Positions 1-7,463 of a DNA stretch of 64,000 nucleotides are shown here, in pieces (the first letter of the stretch is position 1; every line of letters begins with the position of its first letter). The stretch covers positions 496,001 to 560,000 of the forward strand of contig NZ_QAVX01000001.1 in the NCBI RefSeq assembly GCF_003121485.1, given 5' to 3'. Under the pieces are notes generated by a model. That model worked only from the letters and a program-made list of their open reading frames with translations, had not been told where the DNA came from and searched no databases. The position numbers and the translations under genes were made by a program. This DNA is from Dyella sp. C11. GTDB lineage: Bacteria > Pseudomonadota > Gammaproteobacteria > Xanthomonadales > Rhodanobacteraceae.

Positions 1-1176
1 GGCGGCCTGGTGGGCGCCAGTCTGGCGATTGCCCTCGATGCGGCCGGGATCGAAGCCGTGATGGTCGAGGCGGCGGCGCCGCGCATCGGCGACCAGCCCA
101 GCTACGACGAGCGCAACCTGGCGCTGGCCCGTGCCACCGTGAATGGGCTCACGTCCATCGGTGTGTGGAAGCATGCGCAGGCGCAGGCCACACCCATCCA
201 GCACATCCATGTGACGCGCGCCGGCGAGTTCGGCAGCGTGCAGATGGACGCCGCTCGCCATCACGTCGACGCACTCGGCTGGACCCTGCCTGCGCGCGAA
301 CTGGGTGCGGCGTTGCTGCGTCGCCTCGACGAATGCACGCGCCTGCGCCGACTCGCGCCCGCTCGCGTGGAATCGATGGAGCCTTTGGTCGATGGCTGGC
401 GCGTGCGCATTCGTGCCGGCGAGGAGACGATGGAGATCGATGCGTCCCTGCTGGTGGGCGCCGACGGCACCGCGTCGTCCGTGCGCGAGCGCCTGGGCAT
501 CGACGTCGATCGCCATGACTACAAGCAGACGCTGTTCGTCTGCACCATAACGCCTGAGCGCGATCACGCGCACCGCGCTTACGAGCGATTCGCAGACAAC
601 GGTCCCATCGCCGTGTTGCCGTTGGCAAGCCGTCGCTGCGGCCTGGTGCTTACGGTGCCGCAACACGACGCCAAGGCGATTGAAGCGATGGACGATGATG
701 CATTCGTCGCCTTCGCTCAACAGCGTTTCGGCTGGCGCCTCGGTCGCCTGAGTCGACCCGGCAAACGGCACCCGTATGCCATCCAGCGCGTGGCTGCGCG
801 TTCACTCGTGTCCAATCGTGCCGTGCTGGTAGGCAACGCTGCGCAGACCGTTCACCCCATCGGTGCGCAGGGTTTCAACCTCGGGTTGCGCGATGCGTTG
901 ACGCTCGCCGAATTGCTTGCCGGTGCGCCGGACCCGGGTTCGGATGAATTGCTTGAACGCTATGCGGCGCGTCGCGCCCCCGATCGCGAAGGCACCATGG
1001 CGATGAGCCACGGCCTGGTCCAATTGGCCTGCCTGCAACAGCCCTTGCTCGCACCCTTGCGATCGATGGCCATGCTGGCCTTCGATCGCATACCGCCCTT
1101 GCAGCGCCTGATGGCGCGCCGAGGCATGGGCTTCCGCGGCGAACCGCCGACTGCCGTGCTGGAGCGATTGCCTTGA
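1..1176 (+). CDS. ubiH: 2-octaprenyl-6-methoxyphenol hydroxylase UbiH, 5' truncated by window edge
   Basis: This is an FAD-dependent aromatic hydroxylase of aerobic ubiquinone synthesis. The frame is open from base 1 and already reads the second half of the Rossmann GxGxxG motif (GGLVGAS), so only about 10-20 N-terminal residues lie outside the window. The NADPH/FAD 'DG' motif is visible (LLVGADGTASSVRERLG). The C-terminal FAD motif reads GNAAQTVHPIGAQGFNLGLRD. The GNAAQ form, rather than GDAAH, is characteristic of UbiH within the UbiH/UbiI/UbiF family and is the main reason for this call. It overlaps the next hydroxylase by 4 bases (TTGA), which suggests translational coupling and a ubi operon. 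Confidence 0.9.
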   Translation, partial: GGLVGASLAIALDAAGIEAVMVEAAAPRIGDQPSYDERNLALARATVNGLTSIGVWKHAQAQATPIQHIHVTRAGEFGSVQMDAARHHVDALGWTLPARELGAALLRRLDECTRLRRLAPARVESMEPLVDGWRVRIRAGEETMEIDASLLVGADGTASSVRERLGIDVDRHDYKQTLFVCTITPERDHAHRAYERFADNGPIAVLPLASRRCGLVLTVPQHDAKAIEAMDDDAFVAFAQQRFGWRLGRLSRPGKRHPYAIQRVAARSLVSNRAVLVGNAAQTVHPIGAQGFNLGLRDALTLAELLAGAPDPGSDELLERYAARRAPDREGTMAMSHGLVQLACLQQPLLAPLRSMAMLAFDRIPPLQRLMARRGMGFRGEPPTAVLERLP

Positions 1177-2396
1177 ACGCGACGCTTTCCTCACGCCAGG
1201 AATCCTCGCGCCGCCGCGGACCTGCATTGGACGTTGCCGTGGTCGGCGGCGGTATGGTCGGCGCGGCAACGGCGCTTGCGCTGGCGCGTGCCGGTTTTGC
1301 CACCGCACTTGTCGAGGCGCGTGCACCTGCGCCGTGGTCTCCCGATGACGACGTAGACCTGCGCGTAGTGGGCCTGGCGCCATCGTCCGTCAGCCTGCTC
1401 GATGAACTGGGCGTATGGACGGCCATTCGCCAGTCGCGGGTGAGTCCGTATGCGCACATGCATGTATGGGATGCGGAAAACGGGGCGGCCATCCATTTCG
1501 ATGCCGCCAACGAAGGCCGCAACCTGCTCGGCTACATCGTCGAGAACAACCTCGTGCAGTGGCGGCTGTGGCAGGCGCTGGACGCAGCGGGCGTGCGACG
1601 TCTTTGCCCGGCGCAGGTCAGCGGATACGAAGTGCTGGAAGATCGCGTGCAGCTGACCCTCAGTGGCGCAGAGACCGATGCGATCTCCGCGAAATTATTG
1701 GTCGCTGCCGATGGTGCCGCTTCGCCGTTGCGCGCCATGGCTGGCATCGAGACGCATGGCAGGGATTACGCACAGCGCGGCGTGGTTGCGCACGTGCAGA
1801 CGGAGCGCCTGCATGAAGGCACCGCGTGGCAGCGCTTCCTGAGCACGGGACCGCTCGCCCTGTTGCCGCTGGCGGATGGTCGCTGTTCCATCGTGTGGTC
1901 GCTGCCGGACAGCGAAGCGCAGCGTGTGCTCGCCCTCGATGACGAGGCGTTCTTCCACGAACTCGGTGTCGCCAGCGATTTCCGTCTTGGCCGCGTCACC
2001 GGCGCCACGGCGCGTGCCGCCTTTCCGCTGCGATTGCAGTTGGCTGAAACTTATCAGGCAGAGCGCTTCGTGCTGCTGGGCGATGCGGCGCACGCCGTGC
2101 ATCCATTGGCAGGGCAGGGCGTGAATCTCGGGTTGCGTGATGTCGTTGAGCTGCGCGACACGCTGGCCAACGCCCGAGACGGCGGCAGTGACATCGCTGC
2201 CGCCCACGTCTTACGCCGGTACGCTCGCCGACGCCGCAGTGCGGACACCATGGATGCCATGGGTTTCGACACACTGGCACGCATCTACAGCTGGCAGTCC
2301 ATGCCGCTGGTGGCGGCGCGCGGATTGGGCGTTCGCCTGATCGACAAACTGTCACCCATCAAACGCAGACTCGCGGAACACGCCGCCGGTCTGTAA
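1173..2396 (+). CDS. ubiI: UbiI/UbiF-type ubiquinone biosynthesis FAD hydroxylase
   Basis: This 407-residue paralogue of the preceding gene is a second FAD monooxygenase of the ubiquinone ring-hydroxylation series. It has an N-terminal Rossmann motif (VVGGGMVGAATALALARAG, about residues 25-43), a DG motif (LLVAADGAASPLRAMAGI) and the FAD motif GDAAHAVHPLAGQGVNLGLRD. The GDAAH form favours UbiI (C5) or UbiF (C6) over UbiH; which carbon it hydroxylates cannot be read from sequence. The start is TTG at 1173, overlapping the ubiH stop. GGAG lies at 1161-1164, and no ATG precedes the Rossmann motif, so the rare start is well supported. Confidence 0.87.
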   Translation: MNATLSSRQESSRRRGPALDVAVVGGGMVGAATALALARAGFATALVEARAPAPWSPDDDVDLRVVGLAPSSVSLLDELGVWTAIRQSRVSPYAHMHVWDAENGAAIHFDAANEGRNLLGYIVENNLVQWRLWQALDAAGVRRLCPAQVSGYEVLEDRVQLTLSGAETDAISAKLLVAADGAASPLRAMAGIETHGRDYAQRGVVAHVQTERLHEGTAWQRFLSTGPLALLPLADGRCSIVWSLPDSEAQRVLALDDEAFFHELGVASDFRLGRVTGATARAAFPLRLQLAETYQAERFVLLGDAAHAVHPLAGQGVNLGLRDVVELRDTLANARDGGSDIAAAHVLRRYARRRRSADTMDAMGFDTLARIYSWQSMPLVAARGLGVRLIDKLSPIKRRLAEHAAGL

Positions 2397-2429
2397 TCGT
2401 TCAAGACATCGCAACAAGGAGAGGACGTC

Positions 2430-3218
2430 ATGCGCATCGCCCGTCTTTGCAGTCTGCTTTTGCTTTCAGGGTTCGCCTTCGCCGCGCAGGCGAAGATGGT
2501 GGAGAAGCCGGTCGAGTGGACGCAGGATGGCACCACGTTCCACAGCGTGCTGGTCTATGACGATGCCGTCACCACCAAGCGCCCGGCGCTGGTGATGGTG
2601 CCGAACTGGTATGGCGTCAACGACGGTGCCATCAAGAAGGCCGAGAACATCGCCGGCAAGGATTACGTGATTCTTGTCACCGACATGTACGGCGAGAAGA
2701 TCCGGCCCACCAGCGACGATCAGGCCAAGGCTGCGACCAAGCCGCTGTATACGGATCGTGCGTTGATGCGCAAGCGCATCGACCTGGCGTTGGATCAGCT
2801 GAAGGCGCAGGCGAAGACCGCGCCCATCGATGTCTCCAGGCTGGCCGCCATCGGCTTCTGTTTCGGTGGTTCGGCGGTGCTGGACCTGGCGCGCAGCGGC
2901 GCCGATGTGGCGGCGGTGGTGTCGTTCCACGGTGGCCTGGCCACGGATGATCCGTCGCTGGCCAAGAACATCAAGGCGCGCGTGCTGGTGATGAACGGCG
3001 CAGACGACAAGGGCACCATGCCCGATGCCGACAAGTTCATGGACGAAATGCGTGGAAGCAAGGCCGACTGGCAATTCGTGGTGCTGGGCAATGCCGTGCA
3101 TTGCTTTACGGAAACCGACCAGCACAGTCCGGGTTGTGCCTACGACGATCGCGCCGCGCAGCGCAGCTATCGCCTGATGCACGATTGGCTGAAGGCGGCT
3201 TTCAGCAATACGCCGTAA
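2430..3218 (+). CDS. exported dienelactone hydrolase family protein
   Basis: This is a 262-residue alpha/beta hydrolase. The N-terminus has a Sec signal peptide (MRIARLCSLLLLSGFAFAAQA), so it should act in the periplasm. The nucleophile elbow is GFCFGG with Cys144, as in dienelactone hydrolases, instead of Ser. The likely partners are Asp192 or Asp193 (NGADDKG) and His224 (GNAVHCF), which completes a Cys-Asp-His triad. Its substrate is unknown; the family cleaves lactones and esters. The start follows a strong AAGGAGAGG ribosome site. A 33-base gap separates it from the ubi genes, and a strong terminator follows it, so it may end their transcript. Confidence 0.85.
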   Translation: MRIARLCSLLLLSGFAFAAQAKMVEKPVEWTQDGTTFHSVLVYDDAVTTKRPALVMVPNWYGVNDGAIKKAENIAGKDYVILVTDMYGEKIRPTSDDQAKAATKPLYTDRALMRKRIDLALDQLKAQAKTAPIDVSRLAAIGFCFGGSAVLDLARSGADVAAVVSFHGGLATDDPSLAKNIKARVLVMNGADDKGTMPDADKFMDEMRGSKADWQFVVLGNAVHCFTETDQHSPGCAYDDRAAQRSYRLMHDWLKAAFSNTP

Positions 3219-3230
3219 AGGTGAAATGAA

Positions 3231-3260
3231 AAAGGCGCGCCATTGGCGCGCCTTTTTTTT
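3231..3260 (+). terminator. Rho-independent terminator after the DLH gene
   Basis: A perfect hairpin with arms AAAGGCGCGCC and GGCGCGCCTTT and a 3-base loop is followed by a run of eight T. It begins 12 bases after the stop of the dienelactone hydrolase gene. Confidence 0.93.
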
Positions 3261-3300
3261 GCGATGCATGCGGAATCTCGCCTCATCGATTGTTCCCCTT

Positions 3301-3420
3301 ACCGTCATTCCCGCGAAGGCGGGAATCCAGCGACGTTGGCTTTTGCCATGAAAGGCGCAGGACGACCGGCCCTTCGGCCGTTGAAAAGCGTCTCCCGCCT
3401 TCGCGGGAATGACGGTGAGG
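3301..3420. repeat. paired GTCATTCCCGC-type palindromic repeats
   Basis: Two 24-base arms (3301-3324 and 3393-3416) are perfect inverted copies of one another. Each arm also contains its own small stem, CCCGC/GCGGG. About 68 bases of spacer separate them. Related but diverged copies occur at 11377-11500 and 30750-30785, so this is an interspersed REP-like family. The 3261-3527 gap holds nothing else that I recognise. Confidence 0.75.
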
Positions 3421-3527
3421 AATATTTACGGCGGTGAGGAACGTTCGCGAGGGCGCGGAACATCCGCGCCGGCATGTGCTATTCAGTGCGTTGTCGAATT
3501 TTCACCGCACGCGACAGTGTGCACTTC

Positions 3528-4529
3528 TTAGAACGAACGCTGCACCGAATAATCCGCCAGCGTCGCCATTGCGTCGCGCCACGGCGAATCGGGCAGTGCA
3601 CGCAACGCATCGCGCGCGGCATCCGCGTGCATCACGGCGCGTTCGTGGGTGCGTTCAAGCGCACCGGAATCGCGGATGGCGGCGATGATGCGGTCGAGCG
3701 AATCCAGGCCGCCGTGTTCGATGGCGTGGCGCAGCGACTGCTTCTGTTCGGCATCGGCGCGCTGCAGTGCGTAGATGAGCGGCAGGGTGGGTTTGCCTTC
3801 GGCAAGATCGTCGCCGATGTTCTTGCCGAGCGTGTCGGCATCGCTGACGTAGTCGAGCAGGTCGTCGGCGATCTGGAATGCGTAGCCCAGCTGCATGCCG
3901 TAGCGACGCAGCGCAGCGCATTGTTCCGCCGGCAGGCCACCCAGCAAGCCACCCAATTCCGTGGCGGCGGCGAACAGCACGGCCGTCTTGCGTTCGATGA
4001 CGTTGAGGTAGGCAGCTTCATCCACGTCGGCGTTGCCGATATTCAGAAGCTGCAGCACTTCGCCTTCGGCGATGGTGTTGGTGGTGTCGGCCAGGATGCG
4101 CATGATGCGCATGTCATCCAGCTCCACCATCATCTGGAACGAACGCGAGTAGAGAAAGTCGCCCACCAGCACGCTGGCGGCGTTGCCCCACAAGGCGTTG
4201 GCCGTCTTGCGGCCGCGGCGCAGGTCCGACTCGTCCACCACGTCGTCGTGCAGCAGGGTGGACGTGTGGATGAACTCGATCACCGCGGCCAGCTTGATGT
4301 GGTAATCGCCACGGTAGCCCGCCGCGTTGGCGGCCAGCACGTGCAACATCGGGCGAAGTCGCTTGCCGCCGCCGGCGATGATGTGGTCGGCGATCTGGTT
4401 GATCAGCACCACATCCGACGACAGGCGCTGGCGGATCAGGGCATCGACCCGGTGCATGTCTGCGGCGGCGAGCCCTCGAACGGCGGCAAAGTCGGCAGAA
4501 CGGGGGATGGCGGCTTGGGTCGTGGTCAT
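3528..4529 (-). CDS. ispB: octaprenyl/polyprenyl diphosphate synthase
   Basis: This is a trans-prenyltransferase that makes the isoprenoid tail of ubiquinone, of 333 residues as is normal for the family. The first aspartate-rich motif is DDVVD at 95-99, followed by a basic stretch (RRGRK). The second is DDLLD at 222-226. Substrate binding is supported by GGGKRLRP at 53-60. The frame is open further upstream, but ATG at 4529 begins the conserved sequence and lies about 20 bases downstream of a good -10 box at 4557-4562, so I chose it. The chain length (C40 or another) cannot be read directly. It is functionally linked to the ubi genes at the window start. Confidence 0.92.
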   Translation of the reverse strand: MTTTQAAIPRSADFAAVRGLAAADMHRVDALIRQRLSSDVVLINQIADHIIAGGGKRLRPMLHVLAANAAGYRGDYHIKLAAVIEFIHTSTLLHDDVVDESDLRRGRKTANALWGNAASVLVGDFLYSRSFQMMVELDDMRIMRILADTTNTIAEGEVLQLLNIGNADVDEAAYLNVIERKTAVLFAAATELGGLLGGLPAEQCAALRRYGMQLGYAFQIADDLLDYVSDADTLGKNIGDDLAEGKPTLPLIYALQRADAEQKQSLRHAIEHGGLDSLDRIIAAIRDSGALERTHERAVMHADAARDALRALPDSPWRDAMATLADYSVQRSF

Positions 4530-4556
4530 GAGGCGGTCGTAGCGTCGTATCGGGCG

Positions 4557-4585
4557 ATTATAGAGAGAAGTGGGCGGCAGAAACC
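4557..4585 (-). promoter_or_regulatory. candidate promoter of ispB
   Basis: On the minus strand a perfect TATAAT (4557-4562) lies 28 bases upstream of the ispB ATG, with a poor -35 region around 4580-4585. The position excludes the longer upstream reading of ispB. Confidence 0.45.
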
Positions 4586-4605
4586 GCCGCGACACGGCAC
4601 CACGG

Positions 4606-4632
4606 TTGGTTTTTTGGGGCCAAACGTATAAT
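4606..4632 (+). promoter_or_regulatory. candidate promoter of the MFS gene
   Basis: TTGGTT (4606-4611) and a perfect TATAAT (4627-4632) are separated by 15 bases. The predicted start of transcription lies about 15 bases before the MFS ATG. It faces away from the ispB promoter, so the 125-base gap is a compact divergent control region. Confidence 0.5.
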
Positions 4633-4654
4633 CCGCGACTCAAGCGGCCCTTTT

Positions 4655-5881
4655 ATGAAGCCATCAGTGAACAAACTGTCCCCCCTTGACCGACGCAGTG
4701 CGCTGACCCTGGCCTGTGTGATCAGCCTGCGGTTGTTCGGCCTGTTCCTGATCATGCCGGTGTTTTCGCTGTATGCGCAGCAGATGCCCGATGCGACGCC
4801 TTTGTTGATCGGGCTGGCGCTGGGCGTATATGGCCTGGGGCAGGTGCTGCTGCAGATTCCCCTGGGCCTTCTGTCTGATCGCATCGGCCGCAAGCCGGCC
4901 ATCACGCTGGGCCTGCTGGTGTTTGCCGTGGGTGGCGGGGTAGCCGCCTTGTCGCACAGTCTGCTGGGCATCGTCATCGGCCGCGCCTTGCAGGGTATGG
5001 GCGCCGTGGCTGGCGCGGGTACGGCCCTGGCGGCGGACCTGACACGACACGAAAACCGTAGCAAGGTCATGGGCATCATCGGCGTGTCCATCGGTATGGC
5101 CTTTTTGCTGGCGTTGATCCTGGGGCCGCCGCTGGAGGCCGTCGCCGGATTGCCGGGTCTTTTCGCCGCCACTTCGCTGCTTGCTTTGGCGGCTCTGGTT
5201 CTCTTGTGGCTGATCGTGCCCACGCCGGCACAGGCATCGGCGCCGGCAGCGGCCACGTTCGCCAGCGTGCTGTCGATGTTGCGTGACGGACGCATGCTGG
5301 TGCTCAACGGGTCGGTATTCTTTCTGCACATGTTGTTGACGGCCAGCTTCGTGGGCTTGCCGCTGCTGCTGGCCGACCGCCTCCATTTGCCCGCGAGCAG
5401 GCATTGGGAGCTGTATCTGCCGGTGATGGTGATTGCCGCCTTTGTGATGGGCGCCTTCCTGCATCGCATGCGGGATCTGGCGCAAAGCCTGCGCATGGTG
5501 GCCGTGTGTGTCGTGGCCACGGGCCTGGGGTTGCTTGGTTTTGGCTGGTCGGGCGACCACGTGGCGGTGCTGGGTGTGGCCGCCGCCGTGTTTTTCTCGG
5601 CGTTCAACCTGCTTGAGGCGGCGCTGCCCAGCCTTGTCTCCCAGCTGGCACCCGGCGCGCGTCGCGGCGCCGCGATGGGGGCGTATTCGACCAGCCAGTT
5701 CCTCGGGGCGTTTGTCGGCGGCGCGGTGGGCGGCATCGCGCTGGGGCGTCTGGGTCCGGACGGCGTTTTTCTCTGCGCCGCCACGCTGACCTTGCTCTGG
5801 CTGCCGCTGGTACTGGTGGGTGCACGCCGTATCGGCCAGGTCGATGCCGGCCCGATGGCGGGCGCCGTGCCGGAAGCGTGA
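4655..5881 (+). CDS. major facilitator superfamily transporter, drug-efflux type
   Basis: This 408-residue inner-membrane protein has about 12 hydrophobic segments. MFS motif A lies between TM2 and TM3 (GLLSDRIGRKPA, near residue 75). A glycine-rich TM5 region resembles antiporter motif C (GPPLEAVAGLPGLF). The overall pattern resembles the YajR-like group but without the extra C-terminal cytoplasmic domain. The substrate is unknown; proton-driven efflux is the family expectation. It is divergent from ispB, followed by 137 non-coding bases, and has little ribosome-site complementarity before its ATG. Confidence 0.85.
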   Translation: MKPSVNKLSPLDRRSALTLACVISLRLFGLFLIMPVFSLYAQQMPDATPLLIGLALGVYGLGQVLLQIPLGLLSDRIGRKPAITLGLLVFAVGGGVAALSHSLLGIVIGRALQGMGAVAGAGTALAADLTRHENRSKVMGIIGVSIGMAFLLALILGPPLEAVAGLPGLFAATSLLALAALVLLWLIVPTPAQASAPAAATFASVLSMLRDGRMLVLNGSVFFLHMLLTASFVGLPLLLADRLHLPASRHWELYLPVMVIAAFVMGAFLHRMRDLAQSLRMVAVCVVATGLGLLGFGWSGDHVAVLGVAAAVFFSAFNLLEAALPSLVSQLAPGARRGAAMGAYSTSQFLGAFVGGAVGGIALGRLGPDGVFLCAATLTLLWLPLVLVGARRIGQVDAGPMAGAVPEA

Positions 5882-6018
5882 TGGTGTGCGGAAGTGCCGG
5901 GTGAGCCCGTAGCGGGCCGTGTTTCAACGCGCGAGAATTCACCCGAAAGTCGATTGTTTTTGCGAACGCCAGCCCCAATGATCGTGGAGCTGGGAGGCAT
6001 CACCGGTCGAGGTCTGCC

Positions 6019-6990
6019 ATGGCTCACCACATCATCGAGTTGATCGCTCAATACGGCCTGCTGTTGGTGTTCATCAACGTGCTGGTCGAGCAGGCCGGGG
6101 TCCCCGTTCCCGCCGTTCCCACCATGATCGTCGCCGGCGCCCTGGCGTCGACGGAACGATTGCCGCTGGCTGGTGTGGTAGCCGTCGCGGTGCTGGCCTG
6201 CCTGCTGGCCGACCTGGCCTGGTATGCGGGTGGGCGCCACTTCGGCGGTGGCGTGATGCGCACGCTTTGCCGCATTTCCCTGTCACCCGATTCCTGCGTA
6301 AAGCAATCGGAACTGCGCTTCCAGCGCTGGCGCGGTGGCGTGCTGCTGGTGGCCAAGTTCATCCCCGGATTGTCCACGGTGGCACCGCCGCTGGTGGGCG
6401 CCATGGGTTTGCGGGTGGCGCCGTTCGTGCTGTTCGACGGGCTGGGTTCGCTGATGTGGGTGGCCGTGGCCGTGAGCCTGGGTTACATCTTTGCCAGCCA
6501 GATCGATGCCGTCATGGTGGCCTTGGCCAACGCGGGCAGCGTGGCGCTCATGTTCCTGGGCAGCCTGCTCGCAATCTACATCACCATGAAATGGTGGCAG
6601 CGCCACCGTTTGCTGCGCACGCTGCGCATGGCGCGCATCACCGTACAGGAACTCAACGACGCCGTGGCCGGTGGTCGCAATCCCGCCATCGTCGATGTGC
6701 GCTCCGAAGCGGCGCGGATTATCGACGCGCGCATCATTCCCGGCGCCTTGCTCGCCGACGTGAACAGCGTCGACCGTATCGTCGATGCCGTGCCGCTGGA
6801 CGCGGAGCTGGTGATCTACTGCACTTGCCCGAACGAAGCCTCCGCCGCCGTGGTGGCCAAGGCGTTGATGACGCGTGGCTACAAGCGCGTGCGCCCGCTG
6901 CTTGGCGGATTGGATGCGTGGGATGCGGCAGGCTATCCCGTGCTTCGCGCACCGGCTGCGGAAGAAGGCGTGGTTTCCCACGCGATCTGA
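6019..6990 (+). CDS. DedA-family membrane protein fused to a rhodanese domain
   Basis: The protein has 323 residues. Residues 1-190 form a DedA/SNARE-associated (VTT) membrane domain, with the family signature around FIPGLSTVAPPLVGAMG (114-130). DedA proteins act in lipid-carrier recycling and membrane homeostasis. Residues 205-310 form a rhodanese-like domain on the cytoplasmic or periplasmic side: IVDVRSEAA, and an active-site loop with cysteines at 268 and 270 (YCTCPNEAS), followed by GGLDAWDAAGYPV. The cysteine in the loop position suggests that the domain may still carry sulfur or sense redox state. The fusion is known in proteobacteria, but its role is not established. Confidence 0.88.
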   Translation: MAHHIIELIAQYGLLLVFINVLVEQAGVPVPAVPTMIVAGALASTERLPLAGVVAVAVLACLLADLAWYAGGRHFGGGVMRTLCRISLSPDSCVKQSELRFQRWRGGVLLVAKFIPGLSTVAPPLVGAMGLRVAPFVLFDGLGSLMWVAVAVSLGYIFASQIDAVMVALANAGSVALMFLGSLLAIYITMKWWQRHRLLRTLRMARITVQELNDAVAGGRNPAIVDVRSEAARIIDARIIPGALLADVNSVDRIVDAVPLDAELVIYCTCPNEASAAVVAKALMTRGYKRVRPLLGGLDAWDAAGYPVLRAPAAEEGVVSHAI

Positions 6991-7005
6991 GTAAACCGGG
7001 GTGTT

Positions 7006-7087
7006 GTGGGAGCGCACCCTCTGCGCGACGGCCATTTGCGGCTCGCCCCACGCTCATCGCAGTCGCGCACAGGGTGCGCTCCCATAG
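7006..7087. repeat. GGGAGCGCACCCT inverted repeat
   Basis: Arms TGGGAGCGCACCCT (from 7007) and AGGGTGCGCTCCCA (to about 7086) are perfect inverted copies flanking about 50 bases. GTGGGAGCGCACC...-type elements are widespread short palindromic repeats in pseudomonads and xanthomonads. The location just downstream of a gene and upstream of kdp fits a REP-like element. Confidence 0.65.
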
Positions 7088-7105
7088 CACCGGAGCGCCC
7101 TGGTG

Positions 7106-7137
7106 AAAATTTTTACGGTTTCTATACGGGGGGCGAG
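7106..7137 (+). promoter_or_regulatory. candidate KdpE-type operator upstream of the kdp genes
   Basis: An A/T tract (AAAATTTTTACGGTTTCTAT, running into ACGG) precedes a G-rich block about 75 bases before the first kdp-associated start. The E. coli KdpE site is likewise a T-rich tract with TATAC/TTTAC elements next to a C/G block. This is a resemblance only; no footprint can be inferred. Confidence 0.35.
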
Positions 7138-7211
7138 GAATTCGCTACCCCTTTCTTATGCGCCGATTCCGACACTACGCCTCGTCAACTGAGACGGTGA
7201 GTCGGATTTCG

Positions 7212-7304
7212 ATGGACGCCATTTATCTCCTTTTTTCGATCGTGCTTTTTGCGGCGACGCTCGGCTTTCTGCTGATCTGCGACCGCCTGGGCCGCCGTCC
7301 CTGA
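7212..7304 (+). CDS. 30-residue single-span membrane peptide upstream of kdpF
   Basis: The ORF encodes 30 residues beginning MDAIYLLFSIVLFAATLGFL and ending in CDRLGRRP. It has one hydrophobic span and a basic C-terminus, so it should be an inner-membrane peptide with its tail inside. It lies 66 bases before kdpF in the same direction, downstream of the putative kdp control region. It does not match the KdpF signature, so it is not simply a duplicate. No family was recognised. Its size and topology suggest an accessory peptide of the K+ pump, but this is inference. Confidence 0.5.
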   Translation: MDAIYLLFSIVLFAATLGFLLICDRLGRRP

Positions 7305-7370
7305 CGAGCGCCTGCCATCCGCGCCGGTGATCGGGAGCCGGTGCGCGACCTTCCCTCGGGAGATCCATCC

Positions 7371-7463
7371 ATGAACGCGTTCTACATCGTGGCTGCCGTG
7401 ATTGCGGTGGCCCTGACGGGCTATCTGTGCGTGGCCCTGCTCAAGCCGGAGTGGTTCGAATGA
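7371..7463 (+). CDS. kdpF: K+-transporting ATPase subunit KdpF
   Basis: This is a 30-residue, one-span peptide with the typical KdpF ending [14 protein letters not shown]. KdpF is a small lipid-like stabiliser of the KdpFABC complex. A GGGAG site lies 7 bases before the ATG, and the stop overlaps the kdpA start by 4 bases (ATGA). Confidence 0.88.
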   Translation: MNAFYIVAAVIAVALTGYLCVALLKPEWFE

